Shown piece after piece: positions 6,975 through 17,459 of a DNA stretch of 64,000 nt. The notes under the pieces were generated by a model. That model had not been told where the DNA came from and searched no databases. It saw only the letters and a list, made by a program, of their open reading frames with translations. The translations under genes were made by a program, and so were the position numbers. Source of the stretch: G963701675 sp963701675. Lineage in GTDB: Bacteria; Planctomycetota; Planctomycetia; Gemmatales; Gemmataceae. The stretch lies in contig OY969623.1 of assembly GCA_963701675.1 (NCBI GenBank), positions 4,836,001 to 4,900,000 on the forward strand, given 5' to 3'. How positions within the stretch are numbered: the first letter of the stretch is position 1; each line of letters opens with the position of its first letter.

Positions 6975-9708
6975 ATGGCGTCCTCTTCAAATGGCTCGGA
7001 TCACAACGCGGAGTTAACGACCGAGGCCGGCAAGCGAGAAAGCGTCAACGGTGACATCGACACCACCGAGACCAATGAATGGCTGGATGCGCTGGAAGGC
7101 GTTCTCCAAACTTCGGGGCCGAGTCGCGCGAGCTTCTTGCTCTCCGAATTGGAACAGAAGGCGTTCCGCAACGGTGTGGAAATCCCGTTCACCGCCAACA
7201 CACCCTACATCAACACGATTCCGGTCGGGCGGCAGCCGCCGTTTCCGGGAAGCCGTGAGATCGAACGCCGCATCAAAAGCCTGGTCCGCTGGAATGCGAT
7301 GGCCATGGTCGTGCGCGCCAACAAGCAAGAGGACGGCATCGGCGGTCACATTTCGACCTATGCCTCGGCTGCGACCCTCTACGAAATCGGTTTCAATCAC
7401 TTCTTCCGTGGCCCTGACGCCGACGGCGGCGGAGATTTGATTTATTTTCAGGGTCACGCGGCGCCGGGAATCTACGCCCGCTCCTATCTCGAAGGCCGAC
7501 TCAGTGCGACTCAACTCGAAAACTTTCGCGAAGAATTGCAGCCGGCGGGCGGTCTTTCCTCCTATCCGCATCCGTGGCTCATGCCGAAGTACTGGCAGTT
7601 TCCCACGGTTTCCATGGGCCTCGGCGCCATCATGGCGATTTACCAGGCCCGCTTCAATCGCTACCTGGAGCACCGCGGCCTCAAGGACACGTCGAAGCAA
7701 AAGGTGTGGTGCTTCCTCGGCGACGGCGAATGCGATGAACCGGAAACGCTTGGCGCCATCACCCTGGCATCCCGCGAAGGACTCGACAACCTCATCTTCG
7801 TCGTCAACTGCAACCTGCAGCGACTCGACGGCCCGGTGCGCGGCAACGGCCATATCATTCAGGAGCTGGAAGCAGCATTCCGCGGCGCCGGTTGGAACGT
7901 AATCAAAGTCATTTGGGGCAGCGACTGGGATCCGCTTTTCGCGCGGGACAAAAGTGGGCGCTGTGCGCGTCATGGGCGAAGTCGTCGACGGGGAGTATCA
8001 ACGCTATACGGTGGAGCCGGGCTCCTACGTCCGCAAGCACTTCTTCGGGCGGCATCCGGAATTGTTGAAACTTGTCGAGCACCTCTCCGACGAGCAGATT
8101 CACAAGCTCTCGCGGGGCGGGCACGATCCGGAAAAAGTATTTACGGCCTATCAGGCGGCGATAGAACACAAGGGAGCGCCGACGGTCATTCTGGCGGCGA
8201 CCGTGAAGGGTTACGGCCTCGGGGAGTCGGGTGAAGGTCGAAACATCACCCATCAACAGAAGAAACTGAACGAAGATGAACTGAAAGAATTCCGCACTCG
8301 CTTCGGGATCCCCGTCTCCGACGAGCACGCCGCACATGCGCCCTTCTATCGACCGCCGGATGATACCCGTGAGATTCAGTACATGCTCTCGCGAAGGGCC
8401 GAGTTAGGCGGTTTCCTGCCGGAACGTCGCGTTAAATACTCGCCATTCCCGGCGCCCAAAATGGAAGCGTTCAACGAGTTCCTCAAAGGCAGCGGCGAAG
8501 ATATGGCGTCGAGCACATCGGCGTTCGTGTCCATGCTCCGCCGTTTGTTGCAGGATAAGCACATCGGCAAATGCATCGTGCCCATCATCCCAGACGAAGC
8601 CCGCACCTTCGGAATGGACTCGTTCTTCAAACCTTACGGCATCTATTCCAACGTAGGCCAACTCTATGAACCGTTTGATGCCAAGACTTTGAAAGCCTAC
8701 CGCGAGGCGAAGGACGGACAAATCCTGGAGGAAGGAATCACGGAAGCGGGGTCGGTGTCGTCGTTCATCGCCGCCGGGACTTCGTATGCGACTCAGGGGA
8801 TGGCAACGATTCCGTTCTTCATTTTCTATTCGATGTTCGGCTTTCAACGCATCGGCGATTTAATTTGGGCGGCCGCGGACATGCGAACACGCGGATTCCT
8901 CCTCGGTGGCACGGCCGGACGCACCACGCTCATGGGTGAAGGACTGCAGCATCAGGACGGCAACAGCCACATTCTGGCCGCCCCGGTACCCAACATGCTC
9001 GCGTACGATCCGGCATTTGCCTACGAGATCGCCGTGATCATCCAGGACGGCATCCGCCGTATGTACGAAGTCGGCGAAGACGTGTTCTACTACATCACGC
9101 TATACAACGAGAAGTATCCGATGCCCGCGATGCCCGAAGGCGCCGCCGACGGAATCTTGCGCGGCATATACCGCGTGAAGAAGGGAGCAGGGGCCAGGGG
9201 TCAGGGCTCAGGAAAGAAAGTTCATCTACTAGGTAGCGGCGCCATCCTACGTGAGGCGCTGCGGGCTCAGGAAATACTGGCTGAGCGCTTTGACGTGAAG
9301 GCGGATGTCTGGAGCGTGACCAGTTACAAGGAACTCCGCCGTGAAGCGCTGGAGTGCGATCGCTGGAACATGCTGCACCCGGCCGAATCCCCACGAACAA
9401 GTTACGTGCAGAAGATGCTCGGCGGCGAACATGACATTTTCGTGGCAGTAAGCGACTACGTGAAACTGTTGCCCGAAATGATTGCGCAATGGGTGCCGGG
9501 CGATTTCTACGCGCTCGGAACCGATGGGTTTGGCCGCAGTGATAATCGTGGCGTTCTGCGCCGCTTTTTCGAGATTGATGCAGAGTGCATTGCGTTGGCG
9601 ACGTTGTGGCGATTGGCCCGGCGCGGCGACATCAAACCCGAGCGCGTCGCCAAGGCGATCAAGGAACTGAAGATCGACCCGGAAAAAGTCGACCCGATGC
9701 GAGCCTGA
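6975..9708 (+). CDS. aceE: Pyruvate dehydrogenase E1, homodimeric, frameshifted
   Basis: Thiamine-diphosphate E1 of the pyruvate dehydrogenase complex (pyruvate to acetyl-lipoyl-E2), about 910 aa if restored. It lies in two overlapping frames: the first gives the N-terminal part through GDGECDEPETLGAI (ThDP/Mg site) to 'DPLFARDKSG'; the second continues with 'MGEVVDGEYQ' to the end (EARTFGMDSFF, YYSMFGFQRIGD-like, GTDGFGRSD). The break is at 7950-7960, by one extra or two missing bases beside GGGCGC. ATG 6975 is chosen because GGAAG is 5 bases upstream. An in-frame GGGTCAG-type repeat adds a Gly-rich loop (codons at 9181-9219). First gene of the E1-E2-E3 operon. Confidence 0.92.
9185..9213. 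repeat. GGGTCAG-type repeat inside aceE
   Basis: The words GGGGCCAGGGGTCAGG and GGCTCAGG occur in frame in the E1 gene and encode KGAGARGQGSG between GIYRV and KKVHLLGSG. In E. coli AceE the matching loop is a short unrelated stretch (ETIEGSKG). It is therefore a repeat tolerated in a surface loop. Confidence 0.75.
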
Positions 9709-9714
9709 CCCGTT

Positions 9715-9732
9715 GCCGCTTGCGGCTTAGCG
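9715..9732. repeat. GCTAAGCCGCAAGCGGC hairpin repeat, copy 2
   Basis: Reverse-complement copy of the hairpin at 4359-4377, here in the 38-base gap between aceE and aceF, upstream of the aceF start. It could form an RNA hairpin that adjusts E1/E2 stoichiometry, which is inference only. Confidence 0.65.
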
Positions 9733-9746
9733 CCGCGGATGCTTAC

Positions 9747-11036
9747 ATGACCGCGACTGAAATCAAACTTCCGGAACTCGGCGAAAACCTCGACGGCGGG
9801 GAAGTTCTCGACGTCAAGGTTGCCGTCGGCGATGCGGTTAGCGTCGGGCAGACGCTGTTGGAAATCGAGGCCGAGAAAAGCACGGTGGAAGTGCCGGCGC
9901 CGCTTGCCGGGCGTCTGTCGCGGCTGTTAGTCAAAAAGGGCGACTTTGTCAAAATCAACCAGGCCATTTGCTTGATTGAGGCCAACGGCGAAGCTCCCAA
10001 AGAAGCGCCTGCCGCCGCCATCGCCAAGCCAACCAAGCCCCAGGCGGAATCGAAAAAAGAAGCACCGACAGCACCCGAACCGACACCGAAACCGCACGCT
10101 CACCCGGCCGTCACGCCTTCCGCGCCGGCGCGGCGCGACGGCGCCGTGGTTCCCGCAGGCCCGGCGACACGGCGATTGGCCCGCGAACTCGGCGTCGATT
10201 TGCGTGCAGTCATTGGCACGGCGCGTAACGGCCGTGTTAGCCCCGAGGACATCAAGGCATACGTGCGCCATCTGGCCGCCGGTTCGACTTCCATGTCGCT
10301 AGGGCGATTACAACCCCCGCCTCTACCCGACTTTCAAAAGTGGGGCCCCGTTGAGCGCCAGCCTCTCGACGCATTTCGCCGCCGCACGGCCGACCAGATG
10401 AGCTTGGCCTGGAACCTCATTCCGCATGTCACGCAACACGACCTCGCCGACGTCACGGATTTGGAAGCTTTTCGCAAGCAGCATGCGACTACGAATGGCC
10501 CGAAGATGACGGTGACCGCTTTCGTCCTCAAGGCCGCCGCGATCGCGCTCAAGGAGTTCGAATCATTCAATGCCAGCCTCGATACGAACTCGGCGGAACT
10601 GATCGTCAAACGCTACTATCATATCGGCGTTGCCGTCGACACTGAGCGTGGGCTCCTGGTGCCCGTCATCCGGGATGTGGATCGCAAAAGCGTGCAGGAG
10701 TTGGCCGTGGAGCTCCAGGATGTAGCCGAACGTGCCCGGAACAAGAAGCTTGGCGTAGAGGAGATGCGCGGCGCCACGTTTACCATTACCAACCTGGGCG
10801 GCATTGGCGGCACGGGGTTTTCACCGATCGTCAACTATCCCGAAGTCGCTATTCTGGGCTTGGCACGCGCACGCCTGCAACCGGTGTTTCGTGACGAAGT
10901 CGTAGTGCCACGCTTGCTGCTCCCGCTGTCGCTGTCGTACGACCATCGAGTCATCGACGGCGCGGTAGCCGCCCGGTTCACGCGACGTTTGTCGGAGATG
11001 TTGGAGAATCCGCTGGTCATGTTGTTGCACGCCTAA
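9747..11036 (+). CDS. aceF: Dihydrolipoyl acetyltransferase E2
   Basis: 429 aa. E2 core of the pyruvate dehydrogenase complex, moving the acetyl group from lipoate to CoA. One lipoyl domain (residues 1-80, lipoyl Lys44 in EIEAEKSTVE) is followed by a Pro/Ala/Lys linker, a peripheral-subunit-binding domain (about 132-170, AGPATRRLARELGVDL) and a catalytic CAT domain with the active-site His400 and Asp404 in YDHRVIDG. A single lipoyl domain is fewer than the three of E. coli. Start at 9747 gives a clean lipoyl domain; a longer frame from 9585 is antisense to nothing but overlaps aceE. Second gene of the operon. Confidence 0.95.
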   Translation: MTATEIKLPELGENLDGGEVLDVKVAVGDAVSVGQTLLEIEAEKSTVEVPAPLAGRLSRLLVKKGDFVKINQAICLIEANGEAPKEAPAAAIAKPTKPQAESKKEAPTAPEPTPKPHAHPAVTPSAPARRDGAVVPAGPATRRLARELGVDLRAVIGTARNGRVSPEDIKAYVRHLAAGSTSMSLGRLQPPPLPDFQKWGPVERQPLDAFRRRTADQMSLAWNLIPHVTQHDLADVTDLEAFRKQHATTNGPKMTVTAFVLKAAAIALKEFESFNASLDTNSAELIVKRYYHIGVAVDTERGLLVPVIRDVDRKSVQELAVELQDVAERARNKKLGVEEMRGATFTITNLGGIGGTGFSPIVNYPEVAILGLARARLQPVFRDEVVVPRLLLPLSLSYDHRVIDGAVAARFTRRLSEMLENPLVMLLHA

Positions 11037-11059
11037 GTTGCTTGTGAGGGGAGATTGTC

Positions 11060-12477
11060 ATGGCGGAAGCGGCCGAGAGTGAACTTATCGTGATTGGCGC
11101 GGGGCCAGGTGGTTATGCGGCAGCGTTTCTAGCCGCGGATAAGGGAATGAAGGTCACGTTGATCGATGCGCGCGAGAAGCCGGGTGGGGCGTGCCTGCAT
11201 GTCGGGTGCATTCCGTCGAAGGCACTGCTGCACGCTGCCAAGCTTATCACCGACACCAAGGACTCATCGCATCTCGGACTGCACTTCGATCTCTCCAAGA
11301 TCGACATCAACGGCCTGCGCGCCTACTGGCAGAACATCGTCGACACGATGGCCAAGAATCTGCTGGAGTTGTGCAAGCGGCGAACGGTGGAATTTGTCCG
11401 TGGAAGCGCTACGCTCGTGGATGCTCATACGCTCCAACTCGACGACGGTAGCCGCCGGCGATTTCGCAACTGCATCATCGCCACCGGCTCCAGTCCGACG
11501 CAGCTACCGGCCCTCAGCCTCGATAACCCGCGCGTTTGGGATTCCACGGCAGCGCTAAAACTGGAAGTCCTGCCAAAATCGCTGCTAGTAGTCGGCGGCG
11601 GTTACATCGGGTTGGAACTAGGCTACGTCTACGCAGCCCTCGGCACCAAGGTCACGGTCGTGGAGTTGACCGACGGTTTGTTGCCGGGTGTGGATCGCAA
11701 TCTCGTTTCACCGTTGGCCAAGCGCCTCGAAGCTCTATTTGAAAAGATCTTCCTTAACACCAAGGTCACCAAACTCGCGGAAACGAAGCAAGGCATCTGT
11801 GCCACGCTGGAAGGAGAAGAAGTTGCCGATAAGGAGCCGATTTTCGACCGCGTCCTCGTTGCCGTCGGCCGTCGGCCCAACAGCAAAGAACTCGGATTGG
11901 AGCATACGAAGGTGCAGTTGGACGACAAAGGCTTCATTTTGGTGGACGAGCAACGGCGCACCAATGAACCGTCGATTTTCGCGATCGGCGACGTGGCGGG
12001 AGAGCCGATGCTGGCTCACAAGGCCACGCACGAAGGCAAAGCCGCCGTTGAGGCCATTTCCGGCGAAAAAGGCGCCGCTTTCGATCCACGTGCCATTCCC
12101 GCCGTCGTCTTCACCGATCCGGAAATCGCCTGGTGTGGGTTAACCGAAACCGACGCTAAGAAACAGAACCGCGAGGTGCGCGTGCTTCGGTTTCCATGGG
12201 CGGCGTCGGGTCGTGCCATGACGCTCGGCCGAGTGGAAGGACTTACCAAAGTGCTCGTCGATCCACAAAGTGAGCAAGTGTTAGGCGTCGGCATGGTCGG
12301 CGAGAATGCCGGCGAACTGATTAGCGAGGGAGTCTTGGCCGTCGAGATGGGAGCATCGGCGAAGTCGACCTCGCCCTGATCATTCATCCCCATCCGACGC
12401 TTTCCGAAACGATCGGCGAGGCGGCCGAAACGCTCTACGGAACGGCGACACATCTAATGCGGCCCAAAAAATCGTGA
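11060..12477 (+). CDS. lpdA: Dihydrolipoyl dehydrogenase E3, frameshifted near 3' end
   Basis: FAD enzyme that reoxidises dihydrolipoate with NAD+, shared by 2-oxoacid dehydrogenase complexes. FAD motif GAGPGGYAA (13-21), redox disulfide Cys45/Cys50 in GGACLHVGC, NAD motif VVGGGYIGLELG, and a second FAD motif IFAIGDVAG are all present. The uninterrupted frame stops at 12379 after 439 aa, but the missing dimer-interface end, with the catalytic HPHPTLSE, is found one frame over and ends at 12477, giving a normal 472 aa. One base is missing near 12358 (GCGAAG where GCGGAAG would restore it). GGGGAG precedes the ATG. Third gene of the operon. Confidence 0.92.
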
Positions 12478-12493
12478 ACAAAAGGACAAACTG

Positions 12494-13138
12494 CTAACGT
12501 TGCACAGTTGCAGCGGCCTGGCTGACAGGCGGAATGGGCAATGGCTTGTACGCGGGGACCTCGGGCATCAACGGACCGGGCCACTTGGCAGACGGCTTGC
12601 CCTTACCCGGCGGCATCGGCGGGTTTACCGGCGTCGGGTACCATTCCGGTGGGTCGGCCAACGGTGGTTCCTCCGTCTTGGCGCCCTTCGGAATCGGCGG
12701 CGCTTCGGGATTCTGGCCGCTTCGATAGCCGGCCAAATGATATTGAAGCAACAACGTTCGGGCCTGAAGCCGAACCCGGATCGACGAGTCCTTTTCCACA
12801 ACTTGTTCGAGCGCCCATCCCGCTTGCTGCGAGATCGGGCGAATCTTCCCGAGGCTCTGCACTGCTTCCAATCGTACTGCCGTGTTAGGTTCGTTCAGCG
12901 ATAACTCGACCAAAACCGGAACGATCTCGGAAAATGAGCGCGGATCGTATTGCCGAAGTTCTTCTGCCGCTGCCTCGCGCCGCCGTTCGTCCTTCTCGGT
13001 GCGCAGGAGATTGATCAACTCTGGAACGCGCACCGTCGGATTCGGCTTGGGTTGTTTCTTGAACACGCCACCGGCGCGCGCCGGCACGACGACAAGCCCA
13101 GCCAGGACAATGATCGTCAACCAACGAGAGCCTGTCAT
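12494..13138 (-). CDS. Exported HEAT-repeat protein
   Basis: 214 aa. A signal peptide (WLTIIVLAGLVVVPARAG) is followed by about two to three HEAT-like helical pairs over residues 35-135, recognisable by 'VPELINLLRTEKDERRREAAAEEL', 'IVPVLVELSLNEPNTAVRLEAVQSLGKI' type spacing. The C-terminal third is Pro-rich and probably extended. Likely a periplasmic scaffold; partner unknown. It converges with the E3 gene. Confidence 0.75.
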   Translation of the reverse strand: MTGSRWLTIIVLAGLVVVPARAGGVFKKQPKPNPTVRVPELINLLRTEKDERRREAAAEELRQYDPRSFSEIVPVLVELSLNEPNTAVRLEAVQSLGKIRPISQQAGWALEQVVEKDSSIRVRLQARTLLLQYHLAGYRSGQNPEAPPIPKGAKTEEPPLADPPEWYPTPVNPPMPPGKGKPSAKWPGPLMPEVPAYKPLPIPPVSQAAATVQR

Positions 13139-13164
13139 TTCAGGCGCCTCTCATTTCTGCCTCG

Positions 13165-13193
13165 CCGGCACAGACAGAAATGTCTGTGCTACC
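13165..13193. repeat. GGCACAGACA hairpin
   Basis: GGCACAGACA, loop GAAA, then TGTCTGTGC-type arm make a small hairpin between two divergent genes (HEAT protein and the membrane protein at 13323). No promoter is evident in the rest of the 184-base gap. Confidence 0.5.
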
Positions 13194-13322
13194 GAACAGG
13201 GAACTTTCAGGAGCAGCGGATCGCAGGGCCGCGCGCAATATCCGCTCTTGTGTTCCATCGGCGTACTGGATGAGGCTACTGAGAAATATCACGCCCCATC
13301 TTCCCCAATTTGCCATGCGGCT

Positions 13323-14192
13323 ATGTTAATGTCGTCAGACTCGGATCAGACCTTACCACGTGGGAGTGTCTTAGTGGATTCTCTAGGCTGTGCAGTCTTG
13401 CTAACCGCCGGGATTCCACTTTCCCTGGCCTGGCGTGCGAATCGGGACAACCCGCTGTCGCATTCCCTTATCTGGGCAGGTGCTGCGTGGGTGCTTTGGT
13501 GTAGCGCGGCTTACGTTTCGTGGGCAATGCCAACAGGCAAGGTGCTTGGATACATCGCCGTGTGCTTAACCGCATGCGCCATGATCGCAGTGTTCGGGGC
13601 GCGTCGGCCCGGCGTGACCGCGTGGAACTTCGTTGTGGCTGGATTGCTCGCGGTGTTGCTCCTGCCCATTGTTCAGCGGTGGCTTGCCGGCGGAGAGTTT
13701 CAACTCGATGTATTGCAGGGTTTGTTATTGATTGCTGTGTTGGCGGTTGGAGTAATCAACTATCTTCCAACACGCTTCGGACCCAGTGCCGTGATGATCG
13801 GCGCGGCGTGCGGGATTGAGATTCTCCTTCTGACTTCCGAGATACTCATCGAGAGATGGAGATGGGGCGCTCAATTGCTGGCGGCGTTGGCGCCGTGGTG
13901 GGCGCTTTGGAGTTGGTACCGGCAGAGACCGGCCGGTACTGTATTCGATCAAACGTGGTTGAGCTTTCGCGATCGATTTGGATTGATTTGGGGGCAGCGC
14001 GTGCGCGAACAGTTCAATCGCTCGGCATCAAACGCCGGCTGGCCCGTGGTGCTGACCTGGCGCGGGTTACGACGTCGCCCCAGCGCTCCGGACCCTGATC
14101 ACGACGTTCAACTGGCGATGTTTCAGACGCTGAATTCGTTGATGAAGCGATTCGGACCGCGGACAGCAGAAGTCACAAGTCTGTCCAACTAG
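13323..14192 (+). CDS. Multi-pass membrane protein, unknown
   Basis: 289 aa from ATG at 13323 (ATG 13329 is equally possible; no clear ribosome binding site). Seven to eight hydrophobic segments fill residues 15-205, then a cytoplasmic basic tail (RFGLIWGQRVREQFNRSASNAG... and RGLRRRPSAPDPDHD). The 'LSFRDRFGLIWGQRVREQFN' segment is conserved-looking. No family recognised. The frame stays open far upstream to 12882, but that part is antisense to the HEAT gene and is not used. Confidence 0.6.
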   Translation: MLMSSDSDQTLPRGSVLVDSLGCAVLLTAGIPLSLAWRANRDNPLSHSLIWAGAAWVLWCSAAYVSWAMPTGKVLGYIAVCLTACAMIAVFGARRPGVTAWNFVVAGLLAVLLLPIVQRWLAGGEFQLDVLQGLLLIAVLAVGVINYLPTRFGPSAVMIGAACGIEILLLTSEILIERWRWGAQLLAALAPWWALWSWYRQRPAGTVFDQTWLSFRDRFGLIWGQRVREQFNRSASNAGWPVVLTWRGLRRRPSAPDPDHDVQLAMFQTLNSLMKRFGPRTAEVTSLSN

Positions 14193-14194
14193 GC

Positions 14195-14485
14195 TCACGG
14201 GCCGCGCATCCCGGGGCCGGAACCGAATCGAGTATTGCCCGGGCCCATGTTTCCAGGCACGGCCGGCTCGTCGAGGTGATGCTTGGCGTAACGGTCTTTG
14301 TCGTTCTGGCGCGGAAAGTCGGGAGGCGCGCTGAAGCGGTTTGACGTTACGGGCGGCAGCACGTACTCCTCCGGGTGCGGGGGCGGCTTCAGTTCACGCT
14401 TCTTCGTCCATTCAGTGGTCCAACAACCTGCGCTTAACAACAAGCACATTCCGCAACCAAACGTCGCAGCCAAGTTCCTGTGCAT
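14195..14485 (-). CDS. Small lipoprotein
   Basis: 96 aa from ATG at 14485, preceded by AAGGAG at 7 bases. Signal peptide with lipobox LLLSAGC (Cys about residue 21). The mature part is Pro- and charge-rich (KKRELKPPPHPEEYVLPP), with a Gly-rich end, and appears unstructured. The protein may anchor or tether; no family recognised. Convergent with the 13323-14192 gene, 2 bases apart. Confidence 0.75.
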   Translation of the reverse strand: MHRNLAATFGCGMCLLLSAGCWTTEWTKKRELKPPPHPEEYVLPPVTSNRFSAPPDFPRQNDKDRYAKHHLDEPAVPGNMGPGNTRFGSGPGMRGP

Positions 14486-14632
14486 GGCCGACTCCTTACG
14501 AGGCAACGCCTCGATGGATTCCCCGGTAGATAGATGGGCGAGGGACTATATCGGGCCCTGTCGAAGGGTCAAGAGCGAACTCCAAGCCGGAATTGACAGA
14601 ATCCGCCTCCCCTGTAATGGTGCGCGCATTCC

Positions 14633-16558
14633 ATGTCAAAGCGTATGAACAGTTCATCGACGTCGGCGGTCGGGCGCCCATCCTGCGCGGATTCCACAAC
14701 TGCGCCTGTCGGCTCCGATCACCCGGTTGGGTCGATACCTGGTGCGGCAACTCGCCGACTGGGCACGTTCCCGGGTGACGTCAAGTCGCGCTGGGTCGAG
14801 CATTTCTCGGGAATTGTGGAGTGTTCGCCAAGAAATGGTAACCGATGGGCGTTCGCGCTTCTGGCCTGCGTGAGCGCCGTACTGCTCTTTCCCGATAATC
14901 GGCCGTTGCTCGATCCAGACGAAGGCAGACATGCGGAAATCGCGCGGTCGATGTTGGCACGTGGCGATTTCTTGGTCCCGCGGCTGCAGGACATTCCGTA
15001 TTATGAGAAGCCGCCGCTGCAATATTGGCTTACCGCCCTCGCCTACCAAATGTTCGGCGTGGAGTGCTGGGCTGCGCGCATTGTGCCCGCGATAGCGGGA
15101 TGGTCAACCCTCTTGATAACGTTCTTGTGGGGCCGGCGCGCACTGGGATGGCGAGTTGCGTTTTTGGGCGCAATGTGTTTGGGTCTATCGCTGGAATTCG
15201 TGGTCTTAGGGCGCACCGTCGTGCTCGATTCGATGCTGACGTTTTTCGTCACGGCGACATCGTTGGCGGCGCACGTCGCTCTCTCCAACACCGGTTTGCG
15301 TTGGCGCTGGTGGCTCATTGCCGCCGTATCGTGCGGCTTCGGAATGCTGACCAAGGGGCCCGTTGCGCTTTTCCTGGTATTGCCCTCGTTGTGGACGTTC
15401 GCATGGCTCACCGGAGCGCGAGTCTCGTGGCGCGCGTTGGGCGTCTTCATCATCGTCGCAGCGGCGGTTGCGGCGCCTTGGTACATCGCCATGAGCATGC
15501 GAGAGCCGGCGTTTTTAACGCACTTTCTTTGGAAGGTTCACTTCCTCCGTTTTTTCGACCCGTTTGATCATCAGCAGCCTTGGTGGTTCTATGTGCCGGT
15601 TCTTTTTCTCGGAACGTTTCCGTGGTCGTTACTCTGGCCCGGCGTCGTGTTCCTGCTGGTGAACCGAAGGCGTGGTTTTTCGCTTCGGCGCACCCCGGGG
15701 CTCGGCTACTGTGCGTTACTGGCTGCGTGGCACGTGGTGTTCTTCTCTCTTTCTGGTTGCAAATCGGTTCCGTATCTATTGCCGGCTCTGGTACCCTTGG
15801 GGCTTCTAACCGGGGCTTGTCTGGAAGCGGTCCTTTATCTGCCGTCAGCCCGCCGCTTTCCGCTCTTCGGGTACGCGCGGATTGCGCTTCCTTGTCACGC
15901 CTCCGTCGCTGTGCTGTTGCTCGGCACCGGGACTTACATCGTTGCCGCTCGATTCGGCTGGATGAGCTGGAGTGTTGTAACGGTTCCCGTAGTCGTGTTT
16001 TCGTGCCTCGCCGTGGGCTGCTGGCTGGGGAGATTTCGCATGCAACCGAATGCGGCATGGGGGATATGTGCCGCGGCGTGTGTCGCGTTTGGCCTTCTGC
16101 CGTGTCGGAAAGTCTACGAGGCTTATTCACACCACCATTCGCCCCTTGCAGTGGCTGAACGCGTTCGCCGAATGCCGGCCAATGACGATCGTGAAGTAGT
16201 CTCTGCGGACCGCGTCTGGTACTCAGCCTCTTTCTACTTGGAACATACGGTTTGCGCTCATCACGGTGAGAATCTTTACACCAACCTCGACGCGCACTTA
16301 GCTCGGCACTCGGAGACCGTCGTATTGGTTAGAAATGACGCTCGGTTGCAGTTGCTTGGGGAACGGCTCAGCGCAAGATCGTTCGGCTACGAATACGAAG
16401 TGTTACATGACGATCCACAGTCGCACGTCGCCATGGTGACGATCCGCCGACGTGAGCCTACGCTTCAAACTTCAACAACCTCATTGGTTTCTGATGGCTC
16501 GATCTCCGGCTCGGACCGCCGCGGATTCAGCCAGCACAACAGCATTCCCAGTCCATAA
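14633..16558 (+). CDS. ArnT-like lipid-linked glycosyltransferase (GT39/GT83)
   Basis: Up to 641 aa. An integral membrane sugar transferase using polyprenyl-phosphate sugars. The diagnostic first loop 'PLLDPDEGRHAEIARSML', then 'GDFLVPRLQDIPYYEKPPLQYW', carries the catalytic Asp-Glu pair; about 11 membrane segments follow and a periplasmic C-terminal domain. The start is uncertain: the first 60 residues before the first membrane helix are Ser/Pro-rich and may not be translated (GTG near 14817 is an alternative). The last 34 residues overlap tatC antisense; a one-base shift near 16450 would end the protein at a TGA there. Confidence 0.85.
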   Translation: MSKRMNSSSTSAVGRPSCADSTTAPVGSDHPVGSIPGAATRRLGTFPGDVKSRWVEHFSGIVECSPRNGNRWAFALLACVSAVLLFPDNRPLLDPDEGRHAEIARSMLARGDFLVPRLQDIPYYEKPPLQYWLTALAYQMFGVECWAARIVPAIAGWSTLLITFLWGRRALGWRVAFLGAMCLGLSLEFVVLGRTVVLDSMLTFFVTATSLAAHVALSNTGLRWRWWLIAAVSCGFGMLTKGPVALFLVLPSLWTFAWLTGARVSWRALGVFIIVAAAVAAPWYIAMSMREPAFLTHFLWKVHFLRFFDPFDHQQPWWFYVPVLFLGTFPWSLLWPGVVFLLVNRRRGFSLRRTPGLGYCALLAAWHVVFFSLSGCKSVPYLLPALVPLGLLTGACLEAVLYLPSARRFPLFGYARIALPCHASVAVLLLGTGTYIVAARFGWMSWSVVTVPVVVFSCLAVGCWLGRFRMQPNAAWGICAAACVAFGLLPCRKVYEAYSHHHSPLAVAERVRRMPANDDREVVSADRVWYSASFYLEHTVCAHHGENLYTNLDAHLARHSETVVLVRNDARLQLLGERLSARSFGYEYEVLHDDPQSHVAMVTIRRREPTLQTSTTSLVSDGSISGSDRRGFSQHNSIPSP

Positions 16559-17459
16559 AGGCCGCACATCGTCAGTGCCAGGCTCTCCATGCTGAACAAG
16601 TCCGCCGGCGTGGCCACGGCGGCAAAAGCATGGATTAGGAAGATCGCGATGCGCCAGTTCTTCTTGAACGTGTCGAGAGTCACGATGCCGAGTCGCTCCA
16701 GGAACAACATCACCATCGGCAATTGAAATGAAACGCCGAATATCACCGGCAGGAGAATGGCGAACCCGAGCCATTCGTTGAATCGCAAGTCCGGTTCCAG
16801 GTTGAGCCAATAGTTGAACCAAAGCAGGGCCTCCAGGGCTTTCGGAATGACCGTGAACTGGCATAGAACGGCGCCCGCGATGAATAACAAAATAGAAACC
16901 GGAAGGTACACATGCACGAGGCGTTTTTCGTGCGGATAGAGGCCGGCCGCCACGAATGACCAGATTTGATAAAAGATCCACGGACTCGCCAGCACCAAGC
17001 CGCACACGAAGCAGACCTTGATATAGGCCATGAATGCTTCCATCGGACCGAGCGTGGAAAGCCCCGGCCGACGACCGACTACTTGCTGTGCCTTCGATAG
17101 CTCGAGCGCCATCTCCAACGGCCGGACGCGCATATCGAGGGTAACCCATTGGTCTTCCGCAGTATTTTCCGGTTCCTTCACGCCTAATGCACGGCTCAGC
17201 TCGCGGACATTCAGTTGGACCTTTTGGGTCTCTCGTGACTGGTTAAGTTTTTCAAAGTGATCGTCCCCCTCGCGAAGTCCGCGGGCTACTCGCGCCGCGC
17301 GCTCGTCGTAAAACCGTTGAATTTCCTGTTCGACGGGCGCCGCGATGAATTCCAGCACGTACCAGCCCGGGATGAAGCTAATCAGGAGCGCGACAAGGAA
17401 TCCCCAGATCGCGCGCAAAGGTGGGTGCGCAGATCCTCAATGTGTTCGCCGAACGTCAT
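16465..17459 (-). CDS. tatC: Sec-independent translocase TatC, frameshifted start
   Basis: Membrane receptor of the twin-arginine pathway, six membrane segments, 331 aa when restored. The true N-terminus MTFGEHIEDLRTHL is encoded from ATG 17459, then one base is lost at about 17418 (TTTGCGCGC, where TTTGGCGCGC would read HLWRAIWG). The downstream frame is complete from RAIWGFLVALLISF. The first periplasmic loop is unusually long (about residues 40-130, charged), as in planctomycetal TatC. 'FE.PMV..FL...GI' and the loop 'VATPADLFSM' with Pro-Asp are conserved. No tatA or tatB adjoins. Confidence 0.9.

Noticed and set aside
12882..13322. Long upstream extension of the membrane protein at 13323
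   Set aside because: It is antisense to the HEAT gene, has no hydrophobic or domain pattern and no ribosome binding site.
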